The translations under genes were made by a program, and so were the position numbers. Positions 46,401-59,951 of a stretch of DNA of 64,000 nucleotides are shown piece after piece. Source of the stretch: Volvox africanus (taxonomy: Eukaryota; Chlorophyta; Chlorophyceae; Chlamydomonadales; Volvocaceae). How positions within the stretch are numbered: the first letter of the stretch is position 1; every line of letters starts with the position of its first letter. The notes below the pieces were generated by a model. That model saw only the letters and a program-made list of their open reading frames with translations. It was not told the origin of the DNA and did not search any database. Location: positions 1,505,001 to 1,569,000 of the forward strand of contig BSDZ01000014.1 in NCBI GenBank assembly GCA_030268105.1, given 5' to 3'.

Positions 46401-46918
46401 TGGAGGCACATTAGTGACATGTTTCCTAGCTTATTGGCTGCTGTTTTTGCCTCTCGTACCTGCACATGACACCATGTGCAGCAGTTACATCTGGGCAACG
46501 TCTTTCGTAACCATATGCCAGTACCTGTCTCTATCTATTCCAGCATGACCAAAGCTCTTGGCGAAATCGACTTCAACTAATGCCGAGAAGCCTTAGGTCT
46601 CGCGTAAGCATATCGCTTTGCGGGTGAAATATACTGTATCGTAGTGTACAAAGCAAGAGCTAATCAAAGAGGTTACCTAGATTAGTATCCAGATTACTTG
46701 TCCTCCATATGAACAGAAAACATCTGGACACCGGCATACGCTAGCTTTTTAGTGATTCAGTCAGTCTTCATCATGCAACGAACTTCCTTCCGTTAACGAC
46801 ATAGGTACAAGAAACAAGATGCCAAGATCAGAGGACATACTCTGTGTGATTTATGAAGGTTTGGCCTTGTTTGCGCATTTACAAACTGCCTGGCTAACTT
46901 TCAAGTTGCGCTGCAAAT
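43462..46918. other. Intergenic region between two divergent LRR genes
   Basis: 3.5 kb between the starts of the two LRR protein genes; it should hold both promoters. It contains a 40-bp direct repeat (45407-45446 and 45696-45735) around a possible retroelement protease remnant, and a GCC run near 44820. The frame at 43598-43933 (111 codons) has no recognisable motif. Nothing else is supported. Confidence 0.5.
45407..45735 (+). repeat. 40-bp direct repeats flanking a protease-like remnant
   Basis: The identical 40-bp sequence, beginning AGTGGCCACGGGTG, occurs at 45407-45446 and 45696-45735. In the 249 bp between, the + frame from 45505 reads PIKVTCELTSSGVDALVDSA, which resembles the active-site region of retroelement aspartic proteases except that the Gly after DS is Ala. 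The frame stops about 150 bases further on. A decayed retroelement with small terminal repeats is possible. Confidence 0.4.
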
Positions 46919-49900
46919 ATGAGCAGCGAGCAGAAAGAAGAAGTAGCCGCTCAGTCGAGCGATACGCATCATGTGCATAGTTCTCTTCCTTGGGGGATTG
47001 TTTTGGATAATGTCTGGGCACATCTTCGGTCAGCAGAACGAGGTGCTGTTGTGGAGACATGCAAAGAAGCCTTGACAGCCGTAAGGCAAAGGCTTCAAAC
47101 ACACGTAAACTTTTACGTGTCACGTAGCCTCGCGACTTTTTTCATGAGGACTGGAAGGGATGCCCTGAAGGTGGGTGGCGCCGTCGGCAATAGCGCTCGG
47201 CTGGTGATGGCCATTATATATTTTGGTACACACGGATCGCTCCATGCACACCATCCGTTTATAGTGCTTGTCAGTCCTTTAAGGCTCTCGTCCAGCGCAG
47301 CCTGGTTTGATGGGTGCTGCCATGTCCCGAACACCTGCCAAATCGCCGAGCTCAACCAAACTCCCGTGCTGCAGCCTGGTTCCCCAGCTTTCACTTTACT
47401 GATCGGGGGAACAATTTCTCATTTGTGGTGCAGAAGGGCATCCAAACGGGTGGGGGAAGGGCCTCAGCCCATTTGCAGAACAGATGCCCTCTGTCATGAC
47501 CACAATCAGCAAAGCTCCGCATTTCCATGAACTGCGCTTTTCCATAAAAACACGTATTCTCTCTCTCTCTATCTTTCTCTCTCTTCATCCGCCATACCAA
47601 TCCCTTCCCTGTCCCACACCCTCCTTCACTCCCCCACAATCACCACCTCCTCCACCACCTCCAACCCCACCCGCGCAGTCCCGCTACCCCTTCGCCAATC
47701 GCCTGACATTACGCTACGACCCCGAGGTGATGGAGGAGGTGGATGGAGGCGCCTCTAGCAGCGAGGAGCGCGCGAGGACAGCGGGCAGTGTGCTGGCCGC
47801 CATGGGCATCCACGATGGGATCAAGGCCTGCTGCTTAGACTGTGAGCGCTGTTTTCCCGTCTGATAAATCACAAAAAGAACACACAATATAATATAAATA
47901 AATAATGTCAAAAATAAATGTATTGTAATATATGCAAATATATGCAAAGGCACGTACCCCGATACTTGCAAACCCACACCCCCATTCACACACACACACA
48001 CACACACGGGTGCGCACCCCTCCGATCACCACGTAGCTCTCAGTGGCTCACATCGAGCCTCAGCATGCAAATTGCCTTACCTGTTCGGCGCCCGAGGGGT
48101 AGGGAATAGCGACGGCGGTGAGACAGCGGATGGCATACACCGGTAGGGCGGCTGTAATGGGCCGCTGCGACACCGCAAGCACTCGCAGAGTGAGACCGCT
48201 ACCCTCCTGGTGTCGCCCAACCGGGGTATCAGGCTTGCGGTGCTCGATTTCTCCCTCCTCCGTCATCGAGTTCTATTTTGGTTCCACATGAGGTTGCTGC
48301 AAGGGGGCCAGGCGCGTTTCTTTCCAACATCACTGCGAGCCTATACATCCCATTTGCGGCCCTTTAAGATCCACAGTTGCAGTGGTTTGCACCCACGGGT
48401 CACGGCCACTTCCTTCCCGTCGGCCCTCACCTACCCAATGCAGATTGGGACTACCTTCTCCAGAGCGCCATGTACAGCCTGTTGGCCGCGTTGCCCTCCC
48501 TGGAGAGCCTCGAGATCCACCAGGCGTACCGACTGGATCTGGAGATGCTGCTGCTGCCGGGAGTCACAGGCCTGACTTCGCTTGTGGCAAGTTCATTAAA
48601 GAAGTAGTGTTCTAAGTCCCTGTGGCCCAGCTACCGATTATCGAGGCACGCCATACGTTAGCCCTGGGCTCATATCGCATGTGCTCGAATTGAAACGACA
48701 CCCGCGTATCAATCACGTTTCGAGGCTCTTGTGACGCCTATAGCTGGTCTTCCTATAGGGGATCGCATCTACTGGGTTCAGCGAGGTCTTTCGGAGTATC
48801 AGTCACTGCCTTAACCGTATTCCCCATGACAACCCCCCCCCCACTGCCGCCTCGCAGGCCAAGGCCGAATACATCTTGATGGCCCCCGACATGCTGCGAT
48901 CCGCCCCCATGCTCACCCAGCTCCGGGATCTGCGGCTAAGTCAACTGCAGGTGCGCGATCGGATGAGGGAGGGTGTCTTCCCCTGGGCGCTTCCTGGGCG
49001 CGATGGGATGAGGGGGAAGGAAAAGCGAATAGACGAGGCCTGGTGGTAAGCCTGGTGGTACTGCTGCTGCCGCTGCTGCTGCCGCTGCTGCTGAGGAACT
49101 GCGCCTCAATTGAGAGGCGGGATGGCCCTCTGGGACGTCTTCAGTGGCTTGGGCCTCGCCAGAGGGCCCTTCACCCCTGTGGTGGCGTGGGGGTGATAAC
49201 GGGGGAGTGAAGGGGGACGGAAAAGGGCCTTAAGGTAAGAGGAAGCCTCTTATACGGCCTCTTCTTGCCGTCCCTTGGTTATGTCTTCCATTAAGGGATC
49301 AGGGGAAGGGAGGACACGGAGGGGTATTTCTGGGGTTTCTTTTATATTACCCTCTCTGAGCCCCTGCCCCCCTCTCATTTGCCGGGCCCCTGAATCCCTG
49401 ACACCAACCCCCAGCCCCTGCCTGGGCCCCATCCGGCCCCGACCCCCACCCCCACCCGCAGGTCAATGACCAGCCATCTGACAACCTGATTTGCCAGGCC
49501 CTGGGAACGCTCACCAGCCTCACCCGCTTGGAGCTTGTGACATTCAGGTGAAGGCTCTGTTCGGTCACCTGGGGGTGGGTGGGGGGTGGGGTGGGGGGTG
49601 AGGGACTGTTCGGAGGACTATGAACCATGGGTCGTGAGTCGTGTGAACTTTCTTGTTTGTCACCGGCTTCCGGTCACTTGGTTCTTCATTTGTTGTTTTC
49701 CGCCACTCTCGCCATCTGATTGTTGTTTTGTGCTTTCCATTCGACGCAATGTCGGCACTGACGGCTCCGCTTTCGGCGTCTTTCCCACCACATCCTCCGA
49801 AACCCCAACGCTGTTTTTCGGGCGTGTATATTCGCTGTCTTCCCAACTGCCACCTCTATGATTACCACCAACACCACCACTTAACACCACAACAACAATT

Positions 49901-52377
49901 CCAATACCAATGCCAACAAAATATAACTCAAACACCGCCCTCCATCATCACCACCAACAACTCCACCGCAGCGCCGCCACTCGTCAGGGCATGGTGGCGC
50001 TCAAAGGCATCCACAATGAGACCCTGCGGCCCCACCCGCTGGCCCGGCTGCCGTCCACCCTGGGCGCCCTGAGCCGGCTGCGGGTGCTGCTCATCAGCGA
50101 TGAGCACATGGAGAAGCGCACTGCCAACGCCATCCTGGGCTCCCTCACTGCCCTCACGGGGCTGGAGGAGCTGGTCATGCCGGAGGCCAGGGTACGCGTG
50201 TGTGTGTGTCAAAGATTACCAAAGAGGGTGTGGGTGTATTGGGGAGGTCGGAGGATTTCCTGTGACGAAATCGGCCGCCAGGGGGAATAAGGGCGCAACA
50301 GCCCGGTTCCCCAAGGCCCACCGGGGGTTAGTGTTTCTGCGCCTGTGTTACATGTGTGCGTGTGCGTGTGTCTGATTCTGTGCCCCTGTGTGGATGTCTT
50401 CTCCTCCTCCCCCCCGCGGGAGCGCAGACCCGGGAGGAGGGCTGGGCGGCGCTGCAGCAGCTGACGACGCTTACGTGGGTGCACCTCTACAGCATCGAGC
50501 TCAAGGGCCAGGTACGACACCGCGTCGGGTTTGTAGTCGGGCTTGTCTAGGCAGGATATGGACTCGCAAATATATGTGTATCTGCATGTCAACAAACAGA
50601 CATGGGTATATGTGTTAAGTAAACATTTATGCCCGGGTCGCAGCGGCAAACTTACATGTTATTGTTTCAAATGTCCCTTAGGTATCAAGATTCATGTCTT
50701 GATCGGGATTGATCGATCGATTGATTGAAGCGGTTGGATTTTGGTTAATTAAGAGTCTCTTAAATGGTGATTTGGGTGGTTAGATTCGTTGCGTCTCCGG
50801 CCTCTGAGGCTCACAGTCCCGGCGCAGCTCGGCCCAAACCAAAGCCAAACCCGAAAACTCGAATATACCTGGCCAGTTTGCGCCGTACCTGTATAAATCG
50901 TCCGTATAAAACCCATAAAACCCACTGTTTGCCATCGCTTTCTCACATGAACCCGGACCCAGCCACCCCAAAAGTTCCCCAAAGTACGAATAAAGTACCA
51001 AAAATAAAAACCAAAACTATATTGCAAGTTAATTTTGCTTCATTTCAAAAATATTCAAAAATATTCAAGCGTCAATTTCCTCTCTGCCTAGGTCCGCGTG
51101 AAGGCCCCCGGTTCCATCACCTGGTGGCGCCGCCTCCGGCTGGAAGACACCTGTCTGCCCGAGCTCGCCGCCTTCATGCCGGTACCTGGGCTGGAAACCT
51201 TCATCGCCACCTTCTACATGCGCTACGGCGAGGAGCCCATGCCGCCGAAAGACTTCGCCGGGATGGATCGCGTCATGTCCACCTTAGGGGCAGCGCGGGA
51301 GGTGCGGTTGTGGCTGGATATCGACTGCGACATCTGGGCGGGGCTGTCGCAGATCTTGGGGCGGCTGCCGGGGCTCGCGGAAGTGGTGGTGCGGGCGTAC
51401 CATCCGCATCCCCTGGAGTCAAGAGATCTGGCGGCTTTAGCGGGAGCCGCCACGCAGTTGCAGTACTTGGATCTGAACAATTCTGCCATTGATGACGAGG
51501 GGCTGTTGCCGCTGGGGGACCTGGCTAAGCTGAAGAAGGTGCGGGGGTCATCATCAGTGAGGGGTGGAAAGATTGAAGGGATGTCCACATGCTATCCAGA
51601 CCGGCTGCTTTTGTACATGTCCACACACCACACACGCACACACAATTCCTCTCTTTCTCTCCTTCCCGCTCCTCCTTCTCCCTCTTCCTTCTCCTTCCTG
51701 CTTCTCCCTCCCTTTCGCCCTCCATTTCCCCCTCCCTTTCGCCCTCCATTTCCCCCTCCCTTTCGCCCTCCATTTCCCCCTCCCTCTTCCTCTCTCCCTC
51801 TCACCCGCGCTCCTCCTCTCCTCCTCTCACCCGCACTTGCTTGCTGCCCCCTTCGGACTCTCTGTCGCAGGTCTGTTTGGGGCTGGTGGCCCGCCAAGGC
51901 CAGGAGGGTCACACACCCGAGGCGGTCAAGTGGCTAGCCAAGATCATGGCGGGGCGGCGACAACCTTCCCTCATCGTGGCACCCCACCTCTTGGACTGTG
52001 AGCTGGAGGATCTGGAAACCTGGCAAGCGGAGGACCCAGTGACCCGTGGGTCGGTCACTGTGGCGGAGGCATTGCCTGATCTGGAGCTGCCGCCGCCGGG
52101 CGACCCCGGCGTCTTCGCAGGGCCATTCTTTCGCAACGGCCCCGCGTCGGTGGGAGGGCGAGCGCGGGAAGCGCCTGGCGGTGAGGGGCGGGACGGAGCC
52201 CGGCATGGGGTAGTCAGCGATAGTGCTGGCGGTGGTGGTGGTGGAGCTGGAGGCATAGGGCCCGCCGGACTTGGTCTGGGCGTTGGCAGCATGAAGTACA
52301 CCTTCGTAGACACCGACGACGCGCTTGTCCTGTTGTCCAACAACATAGACGAGTTCTACCGCCGAGTGGATCTCTAG
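46919..52377 (+). CDS. F-box-like leucine-rich repeat protein, + strand
   Basis: Model: join(46919..47170,47679..47841,48444..48586,48858..48950,49462..49547,49972..50191,50428..50511,51092..51538,51871..52377), 664 aa, in phase throughout. Exon 1 has an F-box-like stretch (LPWGIVLDNVWAHLRSAERG, then ETCKEAL). Later exons give leucine-rich repeats: NRLTLRY, PSLESLEIHQ, TQLRDLRLS, TSLTRLELV, SRLRVLLIS, TGLEELVMP, TTLTWVHLYSIEL, TQLQYLDLNN. The last exon adds a Gly-rich insert and the end DALVLLSNNIDEFYRRVDL. The exon at 48444 could end at 48583 (GT donor) or 48586 (GC donor GCAAGT); both keep phase. The architecture parallels the divergent - strand LRR gene, suggesting related proteins. A substrate-recognition role in ubiquitination is inferred only. 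Confidence 0.72.
47988..48007. repeat. (CA)n microsatellite
   Basis: Uninterrupted CA run in intron 2 of the + strand LRR gene. Confidence 0.9.
51708..51785. repeat. 24-bp minisatellite in the last intron of the + strand LRR gene
   Basis: Three copies of a pyrimidine-rich unit, CCCTTTCGCCCTCCATTTCC plus a few C and T bases, in the intron 51539-51870. It lies upstream of the branch-acceptor region and is extremely pyrimidine-biased. Confidence 0.85.
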
Positions 52378-52801
52378 GGAGGGAAGGTTTGGTCGGGGAG
52401 TGGTGGAAAGGTAGGGCCCGTCTGACGGTGTCATCGGTGCTGCTGATAGTTAGCTACAGCGATAGCTAGGGCAGGTAAGAGTTCATTAGCTGAGCTCGGG
52501 TTGAGGGCTGGTGAGGGTTGAGCTCGGGCAGGGTTGAGGGCGGAGTGCCTTTGCAATGACTGAAGAGAGGGTTTTGGCTTCAGCTTCTGTCTGCAGCATG
52601 AGGCGGGGAAATGTTAACTTCTTAGCGCCTTCCTTTCCGCGTATGTCTCCCCCCATCCCTGGGAGGACACGCGTGTCGTGTTCTTGATGCATTCATATTT
52701 ATATTGAAGCAGCAGCAGCGGTAGCGGCGAAGTATAAGTGAATATGGTGGCTTGTTGAATTGCATCGCGGCCCACAGCATGGCGCAGGCACAGTCTCTGG
52801 A

Positions 52802-52806
52802 TGTAA
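52802..52806 (+). other. Candidate poly(A) signal TGTAA of the + strand LRR gene
   Basis: TGTAA, the usual green algal signal in Chlamydomonas-type genomes, about 425 bases past the stop codon. This gives a plausible 3' untranslated length; no transcript evidence. Confidence 0.45.
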
Positions 52807-55718
52807 TATGTTTTCCTAGCTCCAGCATGATTTTGGAGGCACCACCAATAGTTTAAGACCCCCTAGGGATATTGTACTCAGCAGCAGCATCCACAGCGTT
52901 ATAATTTTGAGCACCATCCCTTGCAACACTGCCTAGTTAGTATGCGTAGTTATGCGGTTATCATGCGTAGTTCTGATCTCCTCACTACCGGTATATACAT
53001 GTGCAGTTGACGGTATTTGCTGTACTGCTGAGAGGGTCTTTTACCTAAGTGGGTGAATCTTCGTATGGTGATGTGGATATGGATAAGATGGCACGAAGGT
53101 CATACAAGAAACCTACTGGTTGAATGTATCTTGGGTTTAGGGATTGGTCTAATCATATGCTGCGTTGAAGCGATTAGGATGAGTCTCGACGTCAACCAAT
53201 CGGCCAATCAGAGGTTTCAATCAGGATTCCCTTGGAGTTGCACGAGATGGGATCTGGCAGGGTACACTTCTTCACAAGTGCCCCAAGGCATGTGTTGGTT
53301 GCCGTCCTGGTTCTCTAATGACGTAGTCGCTGACTGGTGTACAGCAATTGGGCTGAGCTGCACCGGAGGTGAAGGTGTCCTCGTAGGTGCGATGGACGAT
53401 GATTTATACGTGGGCAAAATCTCATGCGGAGTCCCCATTTTGAGTTTGAGTGATCTTCTATTTTTGGATTCTTGAACACCGTGCTGTCGCGTCAATTAGC
53501 ACCCCTAATATATTTGGTACTAACAAACGAGTATAAACGGGATACGTCTCGTGACGTCGTGTCGTTGGACTGCATAGCTAACATCCTACCTATGATTATT
53601 GACCAATGGATAGGCGAGGGTGTTGGTTTATGCCTCTGCGTGCTAGGACGGGGTCCGACAGTAACCCCAACGGGCATGTAAGCAGCCTGAACGCAAACGT
53701 TATTATTACACTCACCATGACGGAGGGCGAGGGGTGTCACGAGCCATAATGCCCTCCTGCCAAGCGGGGACTAGCTCCCAGGGCGTCCAAAGAGAGATAA
53801 ACTGAGCGGCTTTATCCCGAGTGCTTTCGCCGGCATGTGGCACTGGACAAGAACACGCATAAACTCTAAAACCTATCGCACGCACGCACGTGAGGGTGCT
53901 GTGTCTAGCTCCATCCAAAACAGCCAATCTACAATGTAAACGCGTCATCGAAACCCCACGTGCGCATAGTACCGCGAACAAACACTATGCAATCTTCCAA
54001 ACTATCCCTTTGTGCGCATCCATTTCTCGTACAAGAAAATGCAATACGGAATACCCGGGCAGATCGACAAGAGTCATTGGCCGCATCTCTCTCTGCAGCT
54101 CCAAAAGCAGCATAGAAAGAGACGAGCCAAGTGAACGGCAGTAAAAACACACACATCATCAGCGTATATATACTATAAGAATGAAAGACGCAACCACAGC
54201 ACAACAAAGAAAGGCAAGCAAAGTTAAGCAGTAGCTTTCCTGAAAGTAGAGCACCGGTCACGCCACCTCGCCAACGCCATCTCCACCATTACCACTACCG
54301 CCATCTCCACAGCCTACCTTACCTACCCATAGCCTACCTCGGGGCCCCAGCACAATTCGCAATTGAAGCTCATGATAACGGATGGCGTCCTGGACGAACC
54401 AGGAACCGAACGATAGAGCGCTGTGGCTCATTCGGGAGAGGAGGATTGCAGGTACAGCAAAACTCACGCGCGCCGCGGCATTCTTAGGTAAAGATGCAGC
54501 CGATTGAGGCCCCAACTGGCTGAAGGGCTGCCGATGTCCACAACTGCCTCTTCGCGCAGCAGCCGGAAACCACATCGGAGCAAAACTGGATAACTTTCGA
54601 TTTTGTCGAGATCAGCTTGAAGCCACGCTTGAAATTCACCATCGCACTTTACATGTCAAATCCAACCTGATTCCGGATCCAGACCTGGTCGCAGCGCTTA
54701 GCTGCTTTTACCAGATGTAACGACAGCTAGATGCTCCAACCCTCCCGTGCCGCTTCCGAGCGACACTCTTCCCGCATATATCACTTTCCGACGGACAAAT
54801 GGCTAATAACAGGTGGCATCAGAATTCCCACCTGGAATAGCCGCATAAGCTACTTCTGCCGTAACCACAAATCGCCTCGCTGTCGTTGTCCCAAGCGAGG
54901 GAAGGGCGAAAGCAAGCGGCTCCGAAACCATAAAACACGAAAATAAGCATAAGCATAAAAAGAGAACAGGATAGATTTGTCCTGGCACCACCGACTCATG
55001 TTGTTGTCATTCGCTCATTCACTCACTCGCACGCCAGTAAGTGAATGGCGCACGTATGATACATACGGTGCGGCAAATGCCATGCACACTAGTGTAGGTA
55101 CTCAGCTATAGCTCATGGGTGAGGTTATGCTTCCATGGAAGCTGAAGACGAGCCACAAACCGCAGAGAGTGTCGCGGACGACTCGACACATCACATATTG
55201 CCTTAGGTATATATGTGTCCACAACGGGCCTGACCCACCACCTGCTGCGCCCCGCTCGCCTTGCATGATGGCCTTGCCAGACAGCACACGCTATCTGCAC
55301 CTACCCGCGGACAGGTGCACACACAGATATCGGCACGTCGAGAAGGTAGATGTCGAGCTTGTCGTCGTCCTAACGCTGCCGCAGATCAGATACCTTCACC
55401 TGCCAGCAGCAGCAGCAGCCACGTCTCCAGCAGCACCGCCTCCAAATGCCTTGTCGCCTCCGTGAAAGCACTTCCGTATCAAATACACACACACACACAG
55501 ACATGTACACACACATCATACCCACCCACACACACACATACGCACACATACACAGGTCATGTGCAGCGAACGCCTCAATAACGCGACCGCAGCCAACTCC
55601 CTTGACTTCACTTCACTTCTACTCGCTTTTCTTCACCAACGGCGACCGTCACCTCGCGATACATAGGATATCACATTAACTTCGCTCGCGAGTCGATGGG
55701 GAAAACCCGCACGCGGCA

Positions 55719-55723
55719 TTACA
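55719..55723 (-). other. Candidate poly(A) signal TGTAA of the four-helix membrane protein gene
   Basis: TTACA on the + strand, read as TGTAA on the - strand, about 190 bases past the stop codon. Confidence 0.45.
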
Positions 55724-55913
55724 ACATAACATATTTCAAATCCAGCACGATTCTGCTGCCGTAACATCATGTCCCATGTGTCGTATTCACTAACCCTACA
55801 AAACATATCACCACGGATTCAGCAGCGGCACCACCCTACCGATCATCGGATAAAGACCAACTTCGCTTTCATGTGTCCTCAGCTCACCAGCCCCGAGCCC
55901 CCGAGCTCTGAGC

Positions 55914-58245
55914 CTAGCGACCCCCAGCCACGGGCGCATCGCTTACCGCCGCAGTCGCCACCACTACCGTTGGCTGTTGCGGATGTTGTTGCAGATAGCC
56001 GTATGGCTCGGCGTATGCGCTCTGGTAAGGTTGCGGGTACACCTGCCGCTGTTGGCCGGCGTCCTTCAGTAACGGCACATTGTCGACATCTGCAAAGCCG
56101 GCGGCGCTGTACGGAGACTGAATGCCGTACGCGGCGGAGGCCAGCTCTATCCCTGCCCCCTGCTCCCTATCCACCGGCTGCTGTTGCTGCAGCTGCTGCT
56201 CAGGGAGGTCCGAAGAGGATGATACGGTCTTGGCTCCGAAACCACCGAAAACAGCGGCACTACCGGCAAGGCTTACGCCCGCTGCCAGGGTACGCTGTAC
56301 TCGCAGCAGCAGGGCCCGCTCCCGTCGAGCCTGGGCAAAGTCGGCCGTGGCGTTCATGAGGAGAAAGGACGCGCCCACCCAAACGATGAAGCAGCCAACC
56401 ACCACTGCGATAGTGGCATTGTACGCCTTCTGGGCGTACCCAAACGCAATCCGAAGGGAGTCGGAGCTGCAGATGCACACCATGTTCTGTGTACGGCACA
56501 TGAGGACGGCAGAAATACACACACATTAACTCATTAACGGGACCCAGGTAACCCTGTCATCAGGTCCGTTTCGCAGCACGCATAGGGAACGGGAGCAGGA
56601 TGAGGATGGAGATGGAAATGTACGGGCGAGCAATTGATGGATGTATGTGTGTATGTGTGTGTGTATGTATGTGTGCTGGAAAGGATTTTGGTCCGAGTGC
56701 AAATTTGCAGTTCGACCTGGCGTGAAAATGGGGTGAAATGTCGAGTAAGTATGACACAAATAGCATTGTATGTAGATCCAAATCAAATCATAATCCAAAT
56801 ATGTAGATGCAAATTAGATGAAAAGTCCAGAAAAAGATTAAAATTCGAACCCAATCCGCACGTCTCCCTCTACAAAACCATATTCATGCCCGAAACATCT
56901 CAAACAGTATCTTTAAACGAATCCACATCCACAAATTAACATGGGTTAATGGATTCATATCTCCGAATCCAAATCCAGTCCGGCGCAGATCCAGTCCAGA
57001 TCCAGATCTGTATTCGTCGTACACGGGTCCAAACCTACCCCGGTAATGTTGAAGCATTTGGATAGACAGTCGCTGCCATCATCGTAGTCCGGCAACGGTC
57101 CCAGCTGAGCCTCCAGAATCTGTGTGGTGACGTTCTGGTATTGGATGCCCCTTTGCACAAAGCTGTCCGCCGTTGCGACAGCTATCCCCATCAGGGATGT
57201 CGCGATGAACGTCACGCCCAGCCTGCAACATTCCGAGGGAGGAGTGGCCGCTCGAGAACGCAGGGAGGAGGAGAGGCGGAGGAAGAAAAGGAACGACCGC
57301 ACGAGGAAGAGGAAGCAGGGACGAGGCGAGGCGAGGCGAGTCCGTTCCCCCTCCCCTTTCCCCATTCCTCACTTCCACAGGGGGAGGGCGGGAAACGGCG
57401 TTGAATTCGCTGAGTAAGCAAGGATATCTAGATGGAGTGATCTAACACCGAATACGGACGGACCATTTGACCATCGCCTGAATGCGTCTCGTCTCCCTTT
57501 TGCGCCATACTTACCAGACAACGCAAACGAAGAACGCGAACATCAGGGACACCAGAAGCAGCCACCAGAGCAACGTAGCCACTGCCGAGGCGGTGAGCCA
57601 GTACCGCGACCCACGGGTCGGTGTTCCTGTGTAGCATGTGTAAGTGCGTGGACGGGATAACAACCATACCGATAAAGTTTTCTGAAATCATTTTTTGCTC
57701 TCGTTCTGTAACTTGCACATCCGGCGTATCGTCTTCAAGATCTTGGCGATGAAAACGTTTAAGATTGGAAAGAGAATGAAGAAAGAAGTAATACCGCGAG
57801 GGCGGGACGCTTTCCTTTCTTAGCAGGCGAACGGCTTTCCAACGGCCTCGCGTGCCGTGTGTTCCCTAGGAATGGAATAACAGCAAAACAGTCAGGTATG
57901 TGCAGACATTTGTGTATTGCACTCGTTCACCATCGCCAGCTTCGGTCGCGCTTTGTGTGTACAGATCAACATATATATGCGTATTGATGATAGATTGGCG
58001 CCGTGCGCACCTTTTTGGTCAACGGCGTACTCCGTGCAGGATCTGCCACAGCTCATTGCCAACATGCCACCAGCCAGCACGCAGCAGCCCGCAATTGCGA
58101 GAGACGAAAGCATTTGGGCGGTGCCGATTTTTGCATTCCAATCGACCTTCATGTGCTCCAGCGCGAGATTTGTATTCTTCAGTGCGTTGGAGGTTCCGAC
58201 GCCCCTGGGGCGCATGGCACAAGTCCCACTCTTATCAAGCGGCAT
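55914..58245 (-). CDS. Four-helix membrane protein of unknown function
   Basis: Model: complement(join(55914..56486,57039..57222,57515..57626,58011..58245)), 367 aa, GT-AG introns, phases 1, 2 and 0. Predicted membrane segments are near residues 37-60 (AQMLSSLAIAGCCVLAGG), two close together across the exon 2/3 junction (TLLWWLLLVSLMFAFFVCVV and GVTFIATSLMGIAVA), and one in exon 4 (TIAVVVGCFIVWVGASFLL). The loop between helices 3 and 4 has Cys residues (DCLSKCFNITG, then MVCIC) and N-glycosylation-like NVT/NIT sites. The C-terminal tail, about 140 residues, is Gln/Pro/Tyr-rich. The topology recalls tetraspanins but the CCG motif is absent, so I do not assign the family. The ATG at 58245 gives MPLDKSG; in-frame ATGs at 58272 and 58296 are alternatives. 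Confidence 0.65.
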
Positions 58246-59951
58246 CTCACAAAAACATACGTTATGGTACATTATAGTTGAGGTAAACCATAGCACCTAG
58301 GTGATTTTACTTCCTAGAAGCAACAGGAGGGTGCAGGTAAGGCTTTGTAGGCGTTCTGTAGAAGAGTATTAAGGGGGAAGTTCGGAGAGTGACGAGTGCG
58401 CAGATGATATGCACGTCGCAGGGATCCATAGCAGGCAAGAGCTCGCAGCTTTGCTGATAATGGTGCGGGGCTGCGGTATTTGAAGATATTCTTAACCTGG
58501 ATAGAAGTGACGCCCTGTTGGTCACCGACCAGGTGGTAGATAACCGAGATATCGCCACATCGGTACATAATGTGCATGCATAGCAGATGATGCATATGGA
58601 TATGACTTCAGTTTCGCTGAATCTCTAACGCGAGATTCACAGGTGAAGCCTTACCACGTAATGGTCCCAGCCAGAACAATTGTCAAGGAGATAAGCGATA
58701 TCCATGGAACATAATAAGCGCATCTGCGATTCTGTGATAGAAGAGAGGAGTATTCGGAGGACATCTTTGAGTTGCGCCGGAGCTGAACGCTCGCGCCCAC
58801 AAGCTTTGATGTACTGAGAGCCAAACTAACAGTATTGTAACACGTTGATCATACGAAGCTCTGTAGAATACAAATGTGTGGCAACAAATAAAAGGTCCTC
58901 GGCTCAACTGTGTGGTACAATACCGGTAATGTGGACTCTCGGCTTTGGCGCCTGGCCTCTCAAGTCTAGATGCGAACTGCTTTATGTTTTTTGCAGACTT
59001 GTGTTAGATAATTGTATTAACAATGTAATAGATTCATATGGCTTGATGTGCAAGTAACCGCATGACTTCCCACCAGTTCCCAGCGCCCTAATTTTCCGCA
59101 ACATAACCGAAATAGTTGCCCACGACCGATAACGCAATTACGCTGTACATGGCTCTAAAAATGCAAAAGGACCGAAACATCATGTGGTTTGCAGCTTTTT
59201 TGTTGATATGTACGTTTCAGCGATCACGGGGCGACGGAGGCCGTCAGAAGACAGTCATGGAATGGCGCAATGAAGCAGGATGTCGGCTCAACGACATGCC
59301 CCTAATACGGACTGAAAAGAGAAAACCCACAGCTAAATCAGAAGCCCAGGTAGTAAGTCGGTTGAAGCCTCCAAACCACCCAGTTCGGCAGGCTATAAGG
59401 ACGGTGGAATTCCCCGTAAGACTGCGAACACCATAACGCATACGCACTAATGCGCTGACATCTGCGGGGCAGTCGGGAGTGAGCTAAATTGCGACTGAAC
59501 GGGTGCGCCTGTATGTATGAAGGGTAGGTTCCGGGCATGGTAAGGATAGATTCAGGTGGATGGTCCATCCAGGTTCACCCTGCACGTGACCGGCCAGCAC
59601 GGGCAAGCACAGTAAATTTCGTCGTTCAAGGCTTAGTGCGTTATCGCTCATATGACATATGGACATCATGTAAGGAATCTATCCAACTTATTCATTGGTT
59701 CCAGGTCATGCGCTCTTGCGTGAGGTGCGTTTCCACGGATCCACGAAACAATTGTGGTCGGTAGTAGAGACCGTTTTCCAACGAACACGTCATTCCGACG
59801 TGCTACGTTTTGAAACAATGCATTACATTTCGCCCCACAAATATGATTTATTAAGATGTTTGGTAATACTGGGTTGTGCAGATCACATTTATGAAACGTT
59901 TGCAAGACCGGGGCTACAACCCTGCTTATCATTCTTTTTAGGAAAGAAAGG
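58246..59951. other. Intergenic region between divergent genes
   Basis: Lies between the start of the four-helix membrane protein (-) and the start of the carboxylase gene (+), so both promoters should be here. Small open frames (for example 59116-59436 and 59537-59764, both +) have no recognisable content. No promoter motif is clear. Confidence 0.5.

Larger units (their letters stand above)
52378..55913. other. Intergenic region between convergent genes
   Basis: The + strand LRR gene ends at 52377 and the - strand membrane protein gene ends at 55914, so both 3' ends face this region. The 140-codon frame at 53053-53475 and the 105-codon frame at 54258-54575 (-) have no motif I recognise and no splice partners, so I do not call them. 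A CA-rich tract lies at about 55485-55555. Confidence 0.5.

Noticed and set aside
54258..54575. A 105-codon - strand frame between convergent genes
   Set aside because: No recognisable motif, no splice partner, and a Gly-rich end from low-complexity DNA.
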